From Cystobasidiopsis lactophilus (taxonomy: Eukaryota; Basidiomycota; Agaricostilbomycetes; Agaricostilbales; Chionosphaeraceae), in NCBI GenBank assembly GCA_001599975.1, contig BCIO01000005.1, positions 868,001 to 932,000 on the forward strand: a stretch of 64,000 nucleotides of DNA. Direction: 5' to 3'. Positions 43,674 to 55,549 of this stretch are shown here, piece by piece (positions within the stretch are counted from its first letter, which is position 1; each line of letters opens with the position of its first letter). The notes under the pieces are model-generated. The model was not told the DNA's origin. It saw only the letters and a program-made list of their open reading frames with translations, and did no database searches. The translations under genes were made by a program, and so were the position numbers.

Positions 43674-46375
43674 ATGGCAGATGAGGAGGTTGTGGTTGTG
43701 CATTACAATCCAAGAGGGGCAGCGGCAGAGATGGACAGCGAGGAGAAGGAGGACGGGAGGGAGTTCCATTTGTGCGTTGTTTCGCTTGCTTGTGACCCGC
43801 GATAGGACACATCAGCTGAATCTATATACCTGCCGCAGAAGCACTGCCAGAGAGCGGGACGCAGAGGGCCCAGAAGACGCATTCGACGACTCGCACTCAA
43901 AGGTTCACCATTTCAAACGCGATCTCACACCCAGAGATGTGGCAGAGTCCTTCCTCCCGCTCGTCGTCCTGCCCACCAAACTACCACTGGACGCAGATTT
44001 CAACAAGCGGGCGCGGCGGAAATGGCTCCCGTCCCGCTTCATGGCGACCGACTGGCTCTCGCTGTTTTTCGACTTAACGGCGGTGGCCACGCTGAACACG
44101 TTCTCGTCCAACATTGAGATCACCGTGCCGTCGAGCGTGTTGACCTTCTTCTCCTTCTTTTGCATTTACTGGTGGTATGCTTCGGTCTGCTCAATTTGTC
44201 AGTTTGTTCAGTGGTGACATGTTAAGCGCAGGTTGTGGGCGTCGCAAACCTTTTACGACAGTAGGCCTTGTCCCTTGAGTTTTATATTGCGTGCTCACAC
44301 GATGGAAACAGTCCGGTTTCAGGCAGAAGACCTTTTGCACCGAGGCTTCAAACTCGCTCAGATCTTGGTCCTTTGCTGTGAGATTCGTGTGCTCGCTGTC
44401 TTGGCGATACTTTGGCTCACTCTGGTGTTTCAGACATTGGTGCCAGTACGGGAGGCTGGGATCTTTCCAAGCTCCAGACGCCTGATCCGACCGATACGTC
44501 GACCGACGCTTTCTTGCACCTCCAAGCGAACGGCAGCTTCTTCGTCTTGACCATCGCAGTTGCCGTCAGCCGTGGCATTCTCGCTGTCCAGTATTTTTAC
44601 AGTGCGTGCTTTACCATCCTCAGCCCATGCTGGTGCTGATTCGGGTTCTTGAGTAGTCGCTTGGCTAGCCAAATGGAGCAACCGGCCTGCACACTCCCAG
44701 TTAACTCAGGGATGTGTCTCGTGCATCTCCATGGTCTGCTGGATCATCGCTTCGTCTTTGGACTCAACCACTTCTTCCCTTTGCGCCGCCAAAATTGCCC
44801 TGCTTTACGTTGGCCTGCTGAGCGAGCTGGTCGGCACTGCCTATGCCGCCTTCCGGAAAGACTTCTCTCGCCTATCATCGGAGAAGCTGACCGAGCGCAT
44901 GGGCGCTTTTACTCTCAGTGAGTTTTGCCACAGTTTCACCATCTTGTGCTGACCCTTCGAACTTGTTCTCAGTTATCTTGTAAGCCTAACTACCGATGGT
45001 CACTAAAACGTTTTTAAATCCGAAAATAGGGGCGAGGGAATCATTGGCTTGCTGCACAGCGTTGGCAAAGCGATCACGGCCTTCTCCGACACATCAAACG
45101 CCATCTTCTTTCAAACGTTTTGCGCCGTCGTCATTCTGGTCGAGCTGTGGTGGATCATCTTCACCAACCAGTCCAGCTGGGTGGGCCGTGTGCGAGGCAA
45201 GCTTTGGGGTGCGTTCGACATGTCCGTTTTCGTGGGCAAGCTTGACGTTGAGCGGCCTTTAGCGATGCTTCACTTCCCGCTCCATCTGCTGCTACTCTTG
45301 ACCCTAGCGTCCATCAAGAACAACATTGTCGCTCTGGCTCTGGTGCGCGCTCTTGAGTACGGCACCGATATGTTTTTGGCCATGCAGGAGGCCGCAATCA
45401 ATGGCGTCCCGATTCCTGCGGACAAGATATTACAAGCCAACGCACTCGACCTCCAGCCCAACATCACTCAAGAGCTCCAGTTGTTGGTCAATGCTCAGGC
45501 TGCAAACTCTTCAAGTACGGGCACTTCGTTTTGAAGGCACTTTGACTGCTGTAAAGGCTGATTCCCCGCGCCTTCGGCAGTCAACCCTGGAGTTGAAGTC
45601 GTGCAGTACTGGGGCCAAGTCATCTGGCAGGTCGCCGAAAAAGCCTTCTCCCTCGAGCTAAGCCACGCCGTCGAGGAAAGGTATCACGAGCTCCAGCTCT
45701 TTGCGCCGGTCTACCACGCCACCAACGGGACGGGTCACGAGGACCTTCACGACCCGATACTACTCGAGCAAATCAACGAGTCGCTGCTGATGCTGGGCAA
45801 CTTTGTGACGGCGATGATGAGCGACGTTTTCTTGGGCGGCCTTTGGGTGTTCCCTTGCGCGGTAGGTTCCAACCGGACCATCCCGCAAGCCTCTTTCTCA
45901 GTCTATCTGATTGCAGGGCGGCATCTTGATCATCGTCATGCTACTGAGCGTGGTGAGGTATGAGAGGCAAAGTGCGAGGTGCTTTCAGATGTTGAGGTCC
46001 GTGCTGACTTCCTGCTTGCCCGGCCAGACATTATCCAGATCTTCAAGGACGGGGTGCGCTTCACATTTGGCACCGTTCTCTGTCTTCTGGGTTGCCTTTC
46101 GATAGGAGCTCACCATTTCAAATTTCTTGTCGCCATCGACGACGAAGGCAACCTCGTTGAGGAGGAATCACATTCGGCTCCCATCTTCAACCTTGTCTCA
46201 AGTAACGCTGCTCTGGTGCTTATTGCCGCCATCTATGGTCTGGTTGTTGGCATTGAATATGCAAGTTGCCTCTGGGTGCCTCACTCGCCTCGGTCCTCAT
46301 CTTTCCTTGCAGGCGTTCATTTACTACAAGACTTATAAGGTTGGACGGATCAGGGAGCTGTCAAATAGGGATTAG
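43674..46375 (+). CDS. LtrA-family (low temperature requirement A) multi-pass membrane protein
   Basis: Start MADEEVVVVHYNPRGAAA. Exons include 43674-43771, 43839-44174, 44232-44260 (29 nt), 44312-44377, 44434 onward and a last exon 46313-46375. Joined motifs: SRFMATDWLSLFFDLTAVAT, IYWWLWASQTFYDIRFQAED and LLHRGFKLAQILVL, the classic WxWxxQxxYDxRFxxED of LtrA proteins, then GASTGGWDLSKLQTP and RMGAFTLIILGEGIIGLLHS (LtrA ILGE motif). About eight or more membrane helices are expected. The biochemical role of the family is unknown; bacterial ltrA is linked to growth in the cold. The last intron (46261-46312) is GC-AG with donor GCAAGT; it turns EYA into EYAFIYYKTYKVGRIRELSN, while reading through would give an unrelated tail. 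Confidence 0.87.
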
Positions 46376-46740
46376 GTAGACCATGTTATGCACCAAAGGC
46401 CGTAGCCAGGCGCCACCGGATTTGGTTTGTTGCACCCCGCCGTCGAAAGCCCCACCACAAATCTGACCGCGTTGGCGGTTCCCAGCTGTTTCTCGGATTA
46501 TTGTCTTGATAAGGTGAGCTGGCGCAGATTTTGCATGAAGCGATCACCAATCGCGCAGGCCTTTCAATCGCCACAAGATATCGGATGGAGCGCCTGCCTC
46601 GCATTCAGTTCCAGACGATTGTACGTTTGGCATGCATAGGCCGTAGCTGGAACCGCTATTGGTGGTGGCGAGACGAGGGTGCTGCGCGTGCGCAGCTGGC
46701 AGTGATAGGCTCCTCTTGCTCTTGATCGATGACCTGAATA

Positions 46741-48710
46741 ATGCGCGTCCTGCTGTTGCTATCCTGCCTTTTGAAAGTCATTCTGGCTAGACAATTTGTG
46801 CTGCAAGCCGAACCGGATGATCTCAGCAACTTTGCCTTCAATGCCCTCCGAGGCTTCTTGAAAGCCTGGCCTCAAGCATTCGCCCCTCATGGCCGCTCCT
46901 TGGTCCCTGGAATCGTGCCTGCTGGAACATTGCTGTAGGCTTATGGCGCGGCGGATGGGTCTCACTCTTGCTCAAAGCTGGCCATGCGCGCGCGCAGCTA
47001 TCACCTGAGGCCGGCTGCCCAAGAGCGACCAAAGGGCTTAGACTGGTTTGCGCTAGATGCCGAGCACTCGTATGCATTGCAGTGGATGCTTTCTAATCCA
47101 TCTTATGGATCGTGAGTCTGATCTCTGGGCCATAATTCGCTTAGATGCTCGCTGAAAGTGAATACAGCGAGCTACGGACGTATGCTGCCAAGAAATGTGA
47201 GCCGAAAGCTTAATCAGTGGACCATAACGGTTGACACAGTGGCCTCGCAGCACTACGGATCATCTGTGAGGTTCGAAGCCTCCTCAGGCTGACGACGATG
47301 CTCAAGGTGCTACTCAGATTTCGACGGCTGGTCTGCTGTCAAAGCATCGCCCGGCAGCCAAGACTTGCAGCAACTGATCGCATATGGCAATGTATCTCGC
47401 TGGGGGCCAGGCCGACCGGGAGGCCCACCTGATCAAGTCAGGGATGAAGAGGATCCACCTTCTGGTCCGCCGCGCTTTCCTCGTCGACGGCCCAAAGGTC
47501 CGATTTATGGTAGTGACATCGCTCTAGGGACGAAGCTATGCGAGTGGGCAAAGAAGTGGGAAGTTGATGGTGAGCCCGTGTTGTCTTCCGCCGAGCCCCT
47601 CTGATACCTTGCTTCCAGGCTTCGTCAGACAAGAAGGTCCACCGTCTTTTCTAGTGACATTCGAGGGAAGCTGACTAGCAGAGTAGCCAGCTTTGAAGTG
47701 ATGTTTTGCGATTTCGGCTCGCCCAAACTGCAACTGCTGCAGGCGACCAACATCACGGCCATCACGGCCAAACCCTCCACTCCCATGGAAGTTAAGGAGT
47801 CTCAACCTCGCGGGCCTGGCGAACATGGTCCTCCGTGGGGAGGTGGGCATCCGCCGTGGGATCAGTCCGCGAATGCTTACGGCAACCAATCGAAATGGAG
47901 CTTTTATCGCTCGGCCCTCAACCACGCCTTCCAACCCGAAGCTAGGGTCCAAATCTTCCCGGAGTATGGCGTGACGCTCTATGACCCGCAATACACCTCG
48001 CTTCTGGCGAACTCCGAGCTCGCCCAAGCTGAACATAACCTCCGCGACTTGTCGCCGGAAGATCTGAAAGTGGCTTTGAGCACAATCAGCTCGGCGGCGG
48101 CAGACTGGCTGGCTGGCAAGGCTTCGGGGGCAGATTGGTCTGGTATCGCGCTTGCGGTCTCAGAGCGGTATGGCCAACGCCTCCTCGAGCTCCAAGGTCA
48201 TCTAAGGCAGCCCATCACCAATGCCACCAAGACTGCAGTAGATGTCCAGATGGCCGCTTTCGCCATCTTGATGCCTTACATCCCAGGCTCGGCGCTGTCG
48301 ACTTACCCTTCACCTCCCTCTCCTTCCCAACGGCATGCTCTCCTTCAGGACTCACTTCGACTATGCACCACCTCCTTCACAGTTCATCTAGACAACCTCA
48401 ACGATCAAGAGCAGCGGTGGCGAAAGGCGACGGAAGGCGTCCTCAGCCGGATTTGCCGCTCTACGCTGGCCGTCTTCGAGGAGTGTCTCGACCTGCTCGA
48501 TGGGCCTGCTCCTGCTTCGGAGTCACTTCTTAATGCTATTCCAAGATGGGAGAATGTGATAACGGGGCTGATGGGTTGGTTGGCTTGGTCCGAGTGGCAA
48601 CAATGCGACCGCCAATGCGCATTTGATGTGGGTCATCCTGCCTTTCCTTGTCTTTCCTGATTTACTGAACGTTTATTTGTTCTCAGGAGCTATGTTACAT
48701 CCCAATGTGA
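46741..48710 (+). CDS. Conserved secreted/membrane fungal protein of unknown function
   Basis: Starts with a signal peptide (MRVLLLLSCLLKVILA), then FAPHGRSLVPGIVPAGTLLY and HLRPAAQERPKGLDWFALDA plus EHSYAL over a GTAGGC intron (46935-46997). Later exons give LAALRIIYFDGWSAVKASPG, SQDLQQLIAYGNVSRWGPG, TKLCEWAKKWEVDGFVRQEA and SFEVMFCDFGSPKLQLLQAT. The long exon to 48627 is helical and the last exon, 48687-48710, adds ELCYIPM. I recognise this order (VPGxxPxGTLLYH, FDxEHS, YFDGxSAxK, SQDxL, LCxWAxxxxVDGFVRxE, CDF, CYIPM) as a widespread but uncharacterised fungal family; no catalytic fold is obvious to me. About seven exons; the one near 47160-47260 is not fully settled. Confidence 0.72.
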
Positions 48711-48967
48711 GCGCATTCGTCCGCCAAGATGTGGCGAAAAACAAAGTCCGCTCAATTGTCAATGCAGGTGGCCAGCGGTCATTGAGACGCGGCCTGCGAG
48801 CTGGAAGCCTGAGTGCAGGCCCAAGTCTGACTTTGCTGGATATGCCCACTAGACGCAGGGCTCTCTAGATGCCTGTAAAACCATAACTTGTAATTGCAGC
48901 TGATAACTCGCCCTTGCTCCAAAAAGTTCTCTGCCTTTCTGACCTCCATAAACCCGTCTAGAGAATC

Positions 48968-51076
48968 ATGGCAGACGTGCGTAGAGTCCTTATAAGGAGC
49001 CGGACCAAGCTCACGGACGCGCTGGGTCGAATACAGCGGCTGGCGAACCGGCGCGACAACTTCAAGTCGAAGGGCGTTTTCAAGCAGGACGAGCTCCGAC
49101 GCCGGCGCGAGGAGCAGCAGGTTGAGATCCGCAAGGCCAAGCGCGAGGAGTCTGTCGCCAAGCGCCGCAACTTGAACGTCGAGGCCACCGCTGACGGCGA
49201 CTCGGACGATGAGGCCGTTGCCACAGCGCTCGATGCTCAGGTGAATTGCACCCCCCTGTGTTTTTGCCACCGCCTGGCCCGGTCATGGCTGATGTCTTCG
49301 GGGCTCATTCACAGCTCGCGGACCAGCTGCCGCAAATGATCGCCGGCGTGTTCTCGGACAACGTCGACCGCCAGCTCGATGCCACCACAAAGTTCCGCAA
49401 GCTCCTCTCCAAGGAGCGCAACCCGCCCATCGAGCGAGTCATCGAATGCGGCGTCGTCCTCCGCTTCGTCGAGTTCCTCAGGTCCCAGCATTCGATGATC
49501 CAGGTTTGTTCATGCGCCCTCCAAATTTTCGGTGAACGAAACGCTGATGTTCCGTGTCTGGCGCACGAACAGTTTGAGGCCGCCTGGGCATTGACCAACA
49601 TCGCCTCTGGCACGTCCGACCACACCCAGGTTGTCATCAACGCCGGCGCCGTGCCCATCTTCATCGAGCTCCTCCAGAGCCCGGTGCTCGACGTGCGCGA
49701 GCAGGCCGTCTGGGCTCTCGGCAACATCGCCGGCGACTCGCCCAAGTGCAGAGACTATGTGCTCGGCCAGAACGCGCTCCGCCCGCTGCTGGGCCTCCTC
49801 GCCGAACACCACAAGCTCTCCATGCTAAGGAACGCAACCTGGACCCTGTCCAACTTTTGCCGGGGCAAGAACCCGCAGCCTAACTGGGAGACTGTGCGTT
49901 TTCAACAAGTTCTTCAAGCTAGTGGAGCCGGGCTTAGCGCAGATCTGCCGCACAGATTTCGCCAGCGTTGCAGGTGCTCACCAAGCTGATCTACTCGATG
50001 GACGACGAAGTGTTGATCGACGCCTGCTGGGCCATCTCTTACCTCTCTGACGGCTCTAACGACAAGATCCAAGCTGTCATTGAGTCGGGTGTTGTTCGCC
50101 GTCTCGTGGAGCTCCTCATGTTGGTCTTTGTCCTGCACCTCGAGCCCTCCTCATGGCTAAAGAGCTTTGATGACCGACAGGCATAACTCGACCGCTGTGC
50201 AAACGCCGGCCTTGCGCTCGGTCGGCAACATCGTGACGGGCGACGACATGCAGACGCAGGTGGTGATCGCTTCCGGCGCGCTGACGGCCTTGCTCTCGCT
50301 GCTTTCCTCGCCCAAAGAGGCCATCCGCAAGGAAGCGTGCTGGACCATCTCCAACATCACCGCCGGCTCGCCGACCCAGATTCAGGCCGTCATCGATGCC
50401 AACCTGATCCCGCCTTTGATCAACGTGCTCCAGAACGCAGACTTCCGCACCAAGAAGGAGGCCTGCTGGGGCATCTCCAACGCTACCTCAGGTGGCCTCG
50501 CCGAGCCCAACCAGATCCGCTACCTCGTCCAGCAAGGCGTCATCAAGCCCCTGTGCGACCTGCTCAAGACGATGGACAACAAGATCATCCAGGTCGCCCT
50601 GGACGGCCTCGAGAACATCCTCAAGGTTGGAGAGCTCGACAAGGACCAGCACGGTGGCCACAACCCATACGCGCTGTACATTGAAGAGGTGCGGCGAATT
50701 CTAGACCTAGAGATTTTAATGCTCATATTCTGTTTTTTCATGCACAGGCTGGCGGTATGCTCACCATCCACCAGCTCCAGAACCACGAGAACAACGAGAT
50801 CTATAAGAAGTGGGTCGCTCCTCACACTTAATGGAGGGAACTAGCTACTCACGCGCCGTGATCTTCAGGTGCTTCTTCATCATGGACCGGTACTACCCTG
50901 TGAGTGGTGACAAATACACCCATCCATCAGAACATGCTTCTGATGATTGATTTGCATCTTCACAGGACGACGACGAGGCCGAGGTGGAGGGCGCCGCCAT
51001 CGATGAGACGGGCGGCTTCAACTTCCAGAACAGCGTGCAAGCTCCGGCTGGCGGGTTCACCTTCGGCCACTCGTAG
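48968..51076 (+). CDS. SRP1: Importin subunit alpha (karyopherin alpha, SRP1)
   Basis: Adaptor that binds classical nuclear localisation signals through armadillo repeats and importin beta through its N-terminal IBB domain. The IBB is [20 protein letters not shown] followed by [20 protein letters not shown]. Arm repeats follow in order, with the NLS-binding Trp/Asn pairs visible: [118 protein letters not shown] and [20 protein letters not shown]. The C-terminus ([12 protein letters not shown]...GGFTFGHS) is the family end. At least seven short introns. The reading from the ATG at 48968 adds an unusual leader of about 26 residues before the IBB. Confidence 0.95.
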
Positions 51077-51808
51077 CCCTCGCCTTTTCTTTCTCAACAG
51101 CTTTTTCCATGGCAGTTTTCTCGCGGCGCTCTCGCCCTTCGACCTCTTTCTCTCGCACGACTTTTTCTTCCAGCATCCTAAACCCCTTCACCACCTTCAG
51201 TCTCTTGGACTAGCATCACGCTTTCTCTCTCGCTCGTTATCTCTTTCGGCTCGGCTCTGGTCTCTAAACAACAACAACGGCTCGTCTCTTGGACGACACC
51301 CCTCAACCATTTTAGCATGTTCAGCATTCAACCCCCCAAAACTCTCAAGTCAGAGAGAACCTGTGGACCTCTTAGACGTCTTTACACCAATACCTCTCTC
51401 CACCTTACTCCAAAGCGCTGGACTTCTTTATCTTTCACGGCCGACACTCGACACTCTTTGTGGAGGGGAACAAGCCACTTTTAACGGACGGACAACAAAC
51501 TCTGACGGAGTAGGACCCCAAGTGTAGCATTTTCTTTCTCTCTCTTTTCTCTTCTAGGACTCGGATTCTACAGCAAGCGGTGGATGTCGGGGGAAAGGCA
51601 AGCTCTCAGCGAGAGTTCGGGGCCTTTTCCCTTGTGGTGTGCACGATATACGGAACTCTGGAATGGCTCTCTTCTCCCTCTAGTCTCATTTGAAAACTCA
51701 TGGCACAATCCCTGACCAAACTCAGAGCGCAAGCTTTCTCTCTGGTCGACTGAGACTTTATGAGTGTTCCTCCGCAGAACGTTTTGATTGGAGCGTCGAG
51801 TACGAAAG
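51077..51808. other. Convergent 3' region, pyrimidine-rich
   Basis: A 730-bp gap between the stops of importin alpha and LEO1. Long CT-rich runs (for example 51200-51260 and 51530-51556) suggest 3' untranslated sequence. No gene with protein support was found on either strand. Confidence 0.45.
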
Positions 51809-53359
51809 CTACTCCTCCTCGTCCGAGCCTTCGATGACCAGTCGCCGCCTGACTGTCGGCTCGACGGTAGCAGGCTCGTCCACCTGCATGTTGCCACCCT
51901 CGGAGGAAGCCTCCGCACCGCGCTTGGCCGCTCTGCGCTCTTTATCTGCCCTTTCGGCTGTGCAAACAAATCAGGAGCAATTCGAAAGATGGAATGTAAA
52001 AGAGACCTAGCCCACCTGCAGCTTCCATATCGTCCACTTCGTCATCTTCCTCTTCTTCCATGGCCGCTGCCGCCGCCGCCAACCTTCTGCGACTGGAAGT
52101 CGATCTGGCCGCTCCTCCAGTGGTGTCCTCCTCTTCTTCGTCCTCGTCGTCCTCGATGAAATCTCCCAGGTCCTCCTCCTCGGCGCGGGCTCGCCTCCTT
52201 GGCGCCTCGCCACCCTCGCCATCCCCGTCCTCGTCCTCCGACATGTTGTCGTCTGAGTAGTCGTCCAACCGCCTGGACCGCATGCTCTTCCGCCGCCTGC
52301 TGCCCCCTCCGCCGCCGTCGTTGTTGCGGGACGCGGCCTTCCGCAGCTCGCGGTCGCGCTCTTTGGCCAGGCGCTCCCGCTCGGCCGCCTGGAACTCGGG
52401 GTCCTGGTCGACGACCGCCTGGACCGTGCGCGTCGTCTTTTGGTGGCGGCCGGTGACGGCTTTCGCGAGCTTGCGGTGCGCCTTGGAGTGGATGGTGGTG
52501 GGCGTGAGGGACAAGGTGCCGGTGATGGCGACTTGGGCCTCCATCAGCTGGCAGTACGAGTGCTCGGTGTAGAGGTAGGTGAGGCCCTGGGCCTTGCCGT
52601 CGTCCGAGTGGCCGGCGGAGGAGTCGAGGTGGGTGGTGACATCGAAGATCTCGGTGCCGATCTGCAGGGACAGGTGGCTGTCGTCCCACTGCACCAGCCG
52701 GGCGTTCGGCTGGCGGTAGCGGAGGCCGTCCGCGTTCAAAGCCCACCGCCAGCGAATCACGTTCTCATCCGGCACGACCTTGGCGTCCTCCCCCTCTGCT
52801 GGTTCCGGCGGCGGCACCCAGGTGTCAGGGTCAAACGGATGCGAGTCGATCCTGAGGAAAGCGGGCAGCTTGACGTGCCAAAACTGAAGCGCGCCAAAAA
52901 GTTTTGAGGCTCTGGGACACTTTGTACACAGTTTGCGTGGATGGACGTACCTGATGCTCTGTGGACCGAGGAGCGGGCAGGTTGCACAAGTACAGCTCGG
53001 CGAGCGTCTCTGTTGGGCCCGAGAGCAGCACATCCTCGTCCGCCATAGTCGGCTCTTCGTACTCGAGCTCCCTTCGCCGGGCGAGCTCCTCGTCGCTGAT
53101 GGCTGGCTCTGCTTCGGGCGCCGGCGCAGGCTCGGGCTCGTCTCTGTGCACACATGCAGTGGTCAAAGAGTGTGCAATCTCATTGGCAGGCTGAGAGTGC
53201 GCACCCAAAAAGGTCATCCATCGCCTCGTCGTCGTCCTCGTCCTCTTCCGGCGCCGGCGCTTCTGCCGCGACGGGCGCTGGGGCTTGCATGATGTCGGCC
53301 AAGCTCACGCCGTTGGTGGGCAATGGCGCTGGCACGTCGTCGTCGAACATGGACTCCAT
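51809..53359 (-). CDS. LEO1: LEO1, subunit of the Paf1 transcription elongation complex
   Basis: Leo1 works in the Paf1 complex on elongating RNA polymerase II and in chromatin modification. Start at 53359 (MESMFDDDVPAPLPTNG); an intron (GTGCGC) follows DDLFG and the next exon reads DEPEPAPAPEAEPAISDEEL. The Leo1 core is FWHVKLPAFLRIDSHPFDPD, NVIRWRWALNADGLRYRQPN, ARLVQWDDSHLSLQIGTEIF and YCQLMEAQVAITGTLSLTPT, then the conserved SKAHRKLAKAV. The C-terminal part is acidic and basic by turns (EEEDLGDFIEDDEDEEEEDT). The last exon (stop 51809-51811) gives NMQVDEPATVEPTVRRRLVI and ends GSDEEE. Nuclear. Confidence 0.94.
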
Positions 53360-54111
53360 GACTTTGTGGCCGAGTGCGGAAGGGAAGCAGCGAGCTGGCT
53401 TGGAGTTGAACGGCGTCTGTAAATTTCATGCGCTGCTGGGATGACCTGCTTGGACTGCTTGCTCTCTCAATGCCACATGCTCTGGGCTGCTCGGTGTCGA
53501 TTGCTGCTGCCTTGAAGTCGACTCTATTCCCATCGCGCGAATCCTTCGACCGCTCTGAACTCTATTGCAGCTGCCTTGTTGGCCATCCATGCATGAATCG
53601 TGTTGAATTCAGACTCAAGTTCTCCCATTGACAGAGGTGCGCGACACGAAGCCGTAATTACCAGACTGCTTGCTTTCTGTGCCGAACCTACAACTGTTTG
53701 GGGTCTGCTTCTGTTCGCTTCTCTCGTTCCGAGTTTGAACGCCCAAACAGTATGAACGTACTGGTTCTCTTGTGCTGGTACTGCTTCCCTTTGTGCTTCA
53801 GCCCAAAGAGGTCGAGCTCGCGCTTTCTCTTTCCTCCCCAACCGTGAAGGAGCTCTTGCCCGCCACCTCAATTGCTTGCCACCCGCTCTCATCTCAAGTC
53901 CTTTGGCGTGCGGTTGTCCTGGCTTCGTTCTCTTGGGATGATGGAGGCGCTGACTGGAAAACCTTGACTGGCACAGGCGCTCTTGCGAGGTAGGCCCGCT
54001 GCTGCCGCCACCGTCCGTGAACCTAAGCTAAAGTGGTTCGTATTCCGGTAGACATCTTACCAGAGGCCTCCTTTTCCTCGCTACTTTTCGGGCGACCTTA
54101 CATTTAGACCA
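53360..54111. promoter_or_regulatory. Divergent intergenic region
   Basis: Separates LEO1 from the small gene at 54112. Open frames on the minus strand (53524-53892) have no family resemblance and would overlap the LEO1 promoter. No distinct repeat or RNA gene. Confidence 0.35.
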
Positions 54112-54764
54112 ATGAGACGCGTTGGCCGTGCACTGGGCCTCAAGCCTCAGCCTCAGCCTGTGCCGCAACCGCATCCCAATGCGGCCTGGATCGACATAGT
54201 CCAAGACCGCGGGAAGGAGGACGAGTTTATTGAATTTGTCAAGGTTCACGAAGGTGGGAGAATCTGTCCAGCTTTGGTAGCTTCTCTTCGTGCGAGGCTG
54301 AAAGAAGATCTGCAGACGGCCAACAGCACTTCATTTGGATGACAAAGGTAATTGCTCCTCAAACTCTCAATGCATTTTTTTGCATTAAAATCCAACACGC
54401 AGGCAGTCGACACCTACGTGCAAACTCGATCCAAGGGCGAGAAGGGCGACCACAAGGCCATCATCAACGAGTGCGAGTCGGTGGGTCTGTGTCATTTCCG
54501 TGTGGATCAGAGCACTGACGTTTTCCTATAGCTGGAAGGGGATGCGGAATGGTATCAAGAGCAAACCAGGAAGTCTGAGCCAGTCCAATTCACACAAGCG
54601 GTAAGGTGCCTTTGTGATTAATATGCTTATGCTGAAAAAAGAGGAGCGGGCTGATTCGTGCGCAGTTGGCACATCTGATCTCCGATGCCCTGAAGCAAGC
54701 CGAGGGGGCGGGCGGCAGTCTCGATGCGATTCGAAAGGTCGATGGCGTGCTCTTGCACGAATAA
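54112..54764 (+). CDS. Small protein of unknown function, possibly mitochondrial
   Basis: Not recognised. The first exon reads MRRVGRALGLKPQPQPVPQP and continues WIDIVQDRGKEDEFIEFVKV, then an intron. Next come AVDTYVQTRSKGEKGDHKAI then INECESLEGDAEWYQEQT and, after a further intron near 54600-54664, LAHLISDALKQAEGAGGSLD and the end RKVDGVLLHE. Arg-rich, acid-free N-terminal residues would suit a mitochondrial targeting signal. Splice boundaries were inferred from frame continuity; the start could lie further upstream. Confidence 0.45.
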
Positions 54765-55549
54765 ATGCGGGCTTTAAGAGATCATCCGTGGCCCAGCCAA
54801 CAGACCGGCCACTTGGTCGAGCTTTGGCAGAAGCACGTCGGTGGCAAAAGCGGTGGCCTTTGATCTCACGAGGCCAACGAGACGGCGACGCTCCTATGTT
54901 CTTGTACCGAGCACCACAGCATAATTCGAACACTTAGTTGCCAGGCCCATTCATATTCATTTACGCAATGCACAAAGAAGCGAGCGGCTGGGGCTTGGAG
55001 AAGTCTCTTGGAGCGCAACGATGTCGAAACTTTTGACGCCCTGCACTGGGAATGCTAGAAGCTTGCTCTCACTTACCCATGAGATGCTATAAGCTTGCTC
55101 GTTCGGCCGCTGTTGGCTTCCGTCCATTGCTCGGCGCGCCATGACCAACTCCTCAAGCTTGCTGCATGGTTATTGTCCCAATCGACTGTGCCTATTGGAC
55201 CCGTCGAGCCTCATCTGACGTCTAACATTGTGCCTGTGCTGTCACCAATCGTCTCAAGCCACATTGTCGCGTCCCTCTCAGCCCTCGACATTCGCCGCCT
55301 TCTTCCCTCGGCTACAGCTCTCGTGCAGGTGCTGCCTTCACAAGTGCTCCCGTCTTCGCACCTCGCTGCAGTCTGACATGAAAGAAGTCCGTTGAGAGCC
55401 GTTGAGACGATCGCTCGTCCAAAAGGGCCCCCAGATCATGCCAAGGATGATCCTCTGAAAACTTTTTGATCTGCGATTGCTGTTTATTAAATGCCTTTGG
55501 ACACCCGAGCAGCAGTCCTTCCTTGGATTCATTGCAGACGACGAACCTC
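54765..55549. other. Intergenic stretch without supported gene
   Basis: Nothing with protein or RNA-gene support was found. It includes the promoter of the following membrane protein; pyrimidine-rich sequence occurs around 55285-55310. Confidence 0.35.

Noticed and set aside
53524-53892. Minus-strand frame of 122 codons upstream of LEO1
   Set aside because: Low-complexity Arg/Ala-rich translation of a promoter region; no family support.
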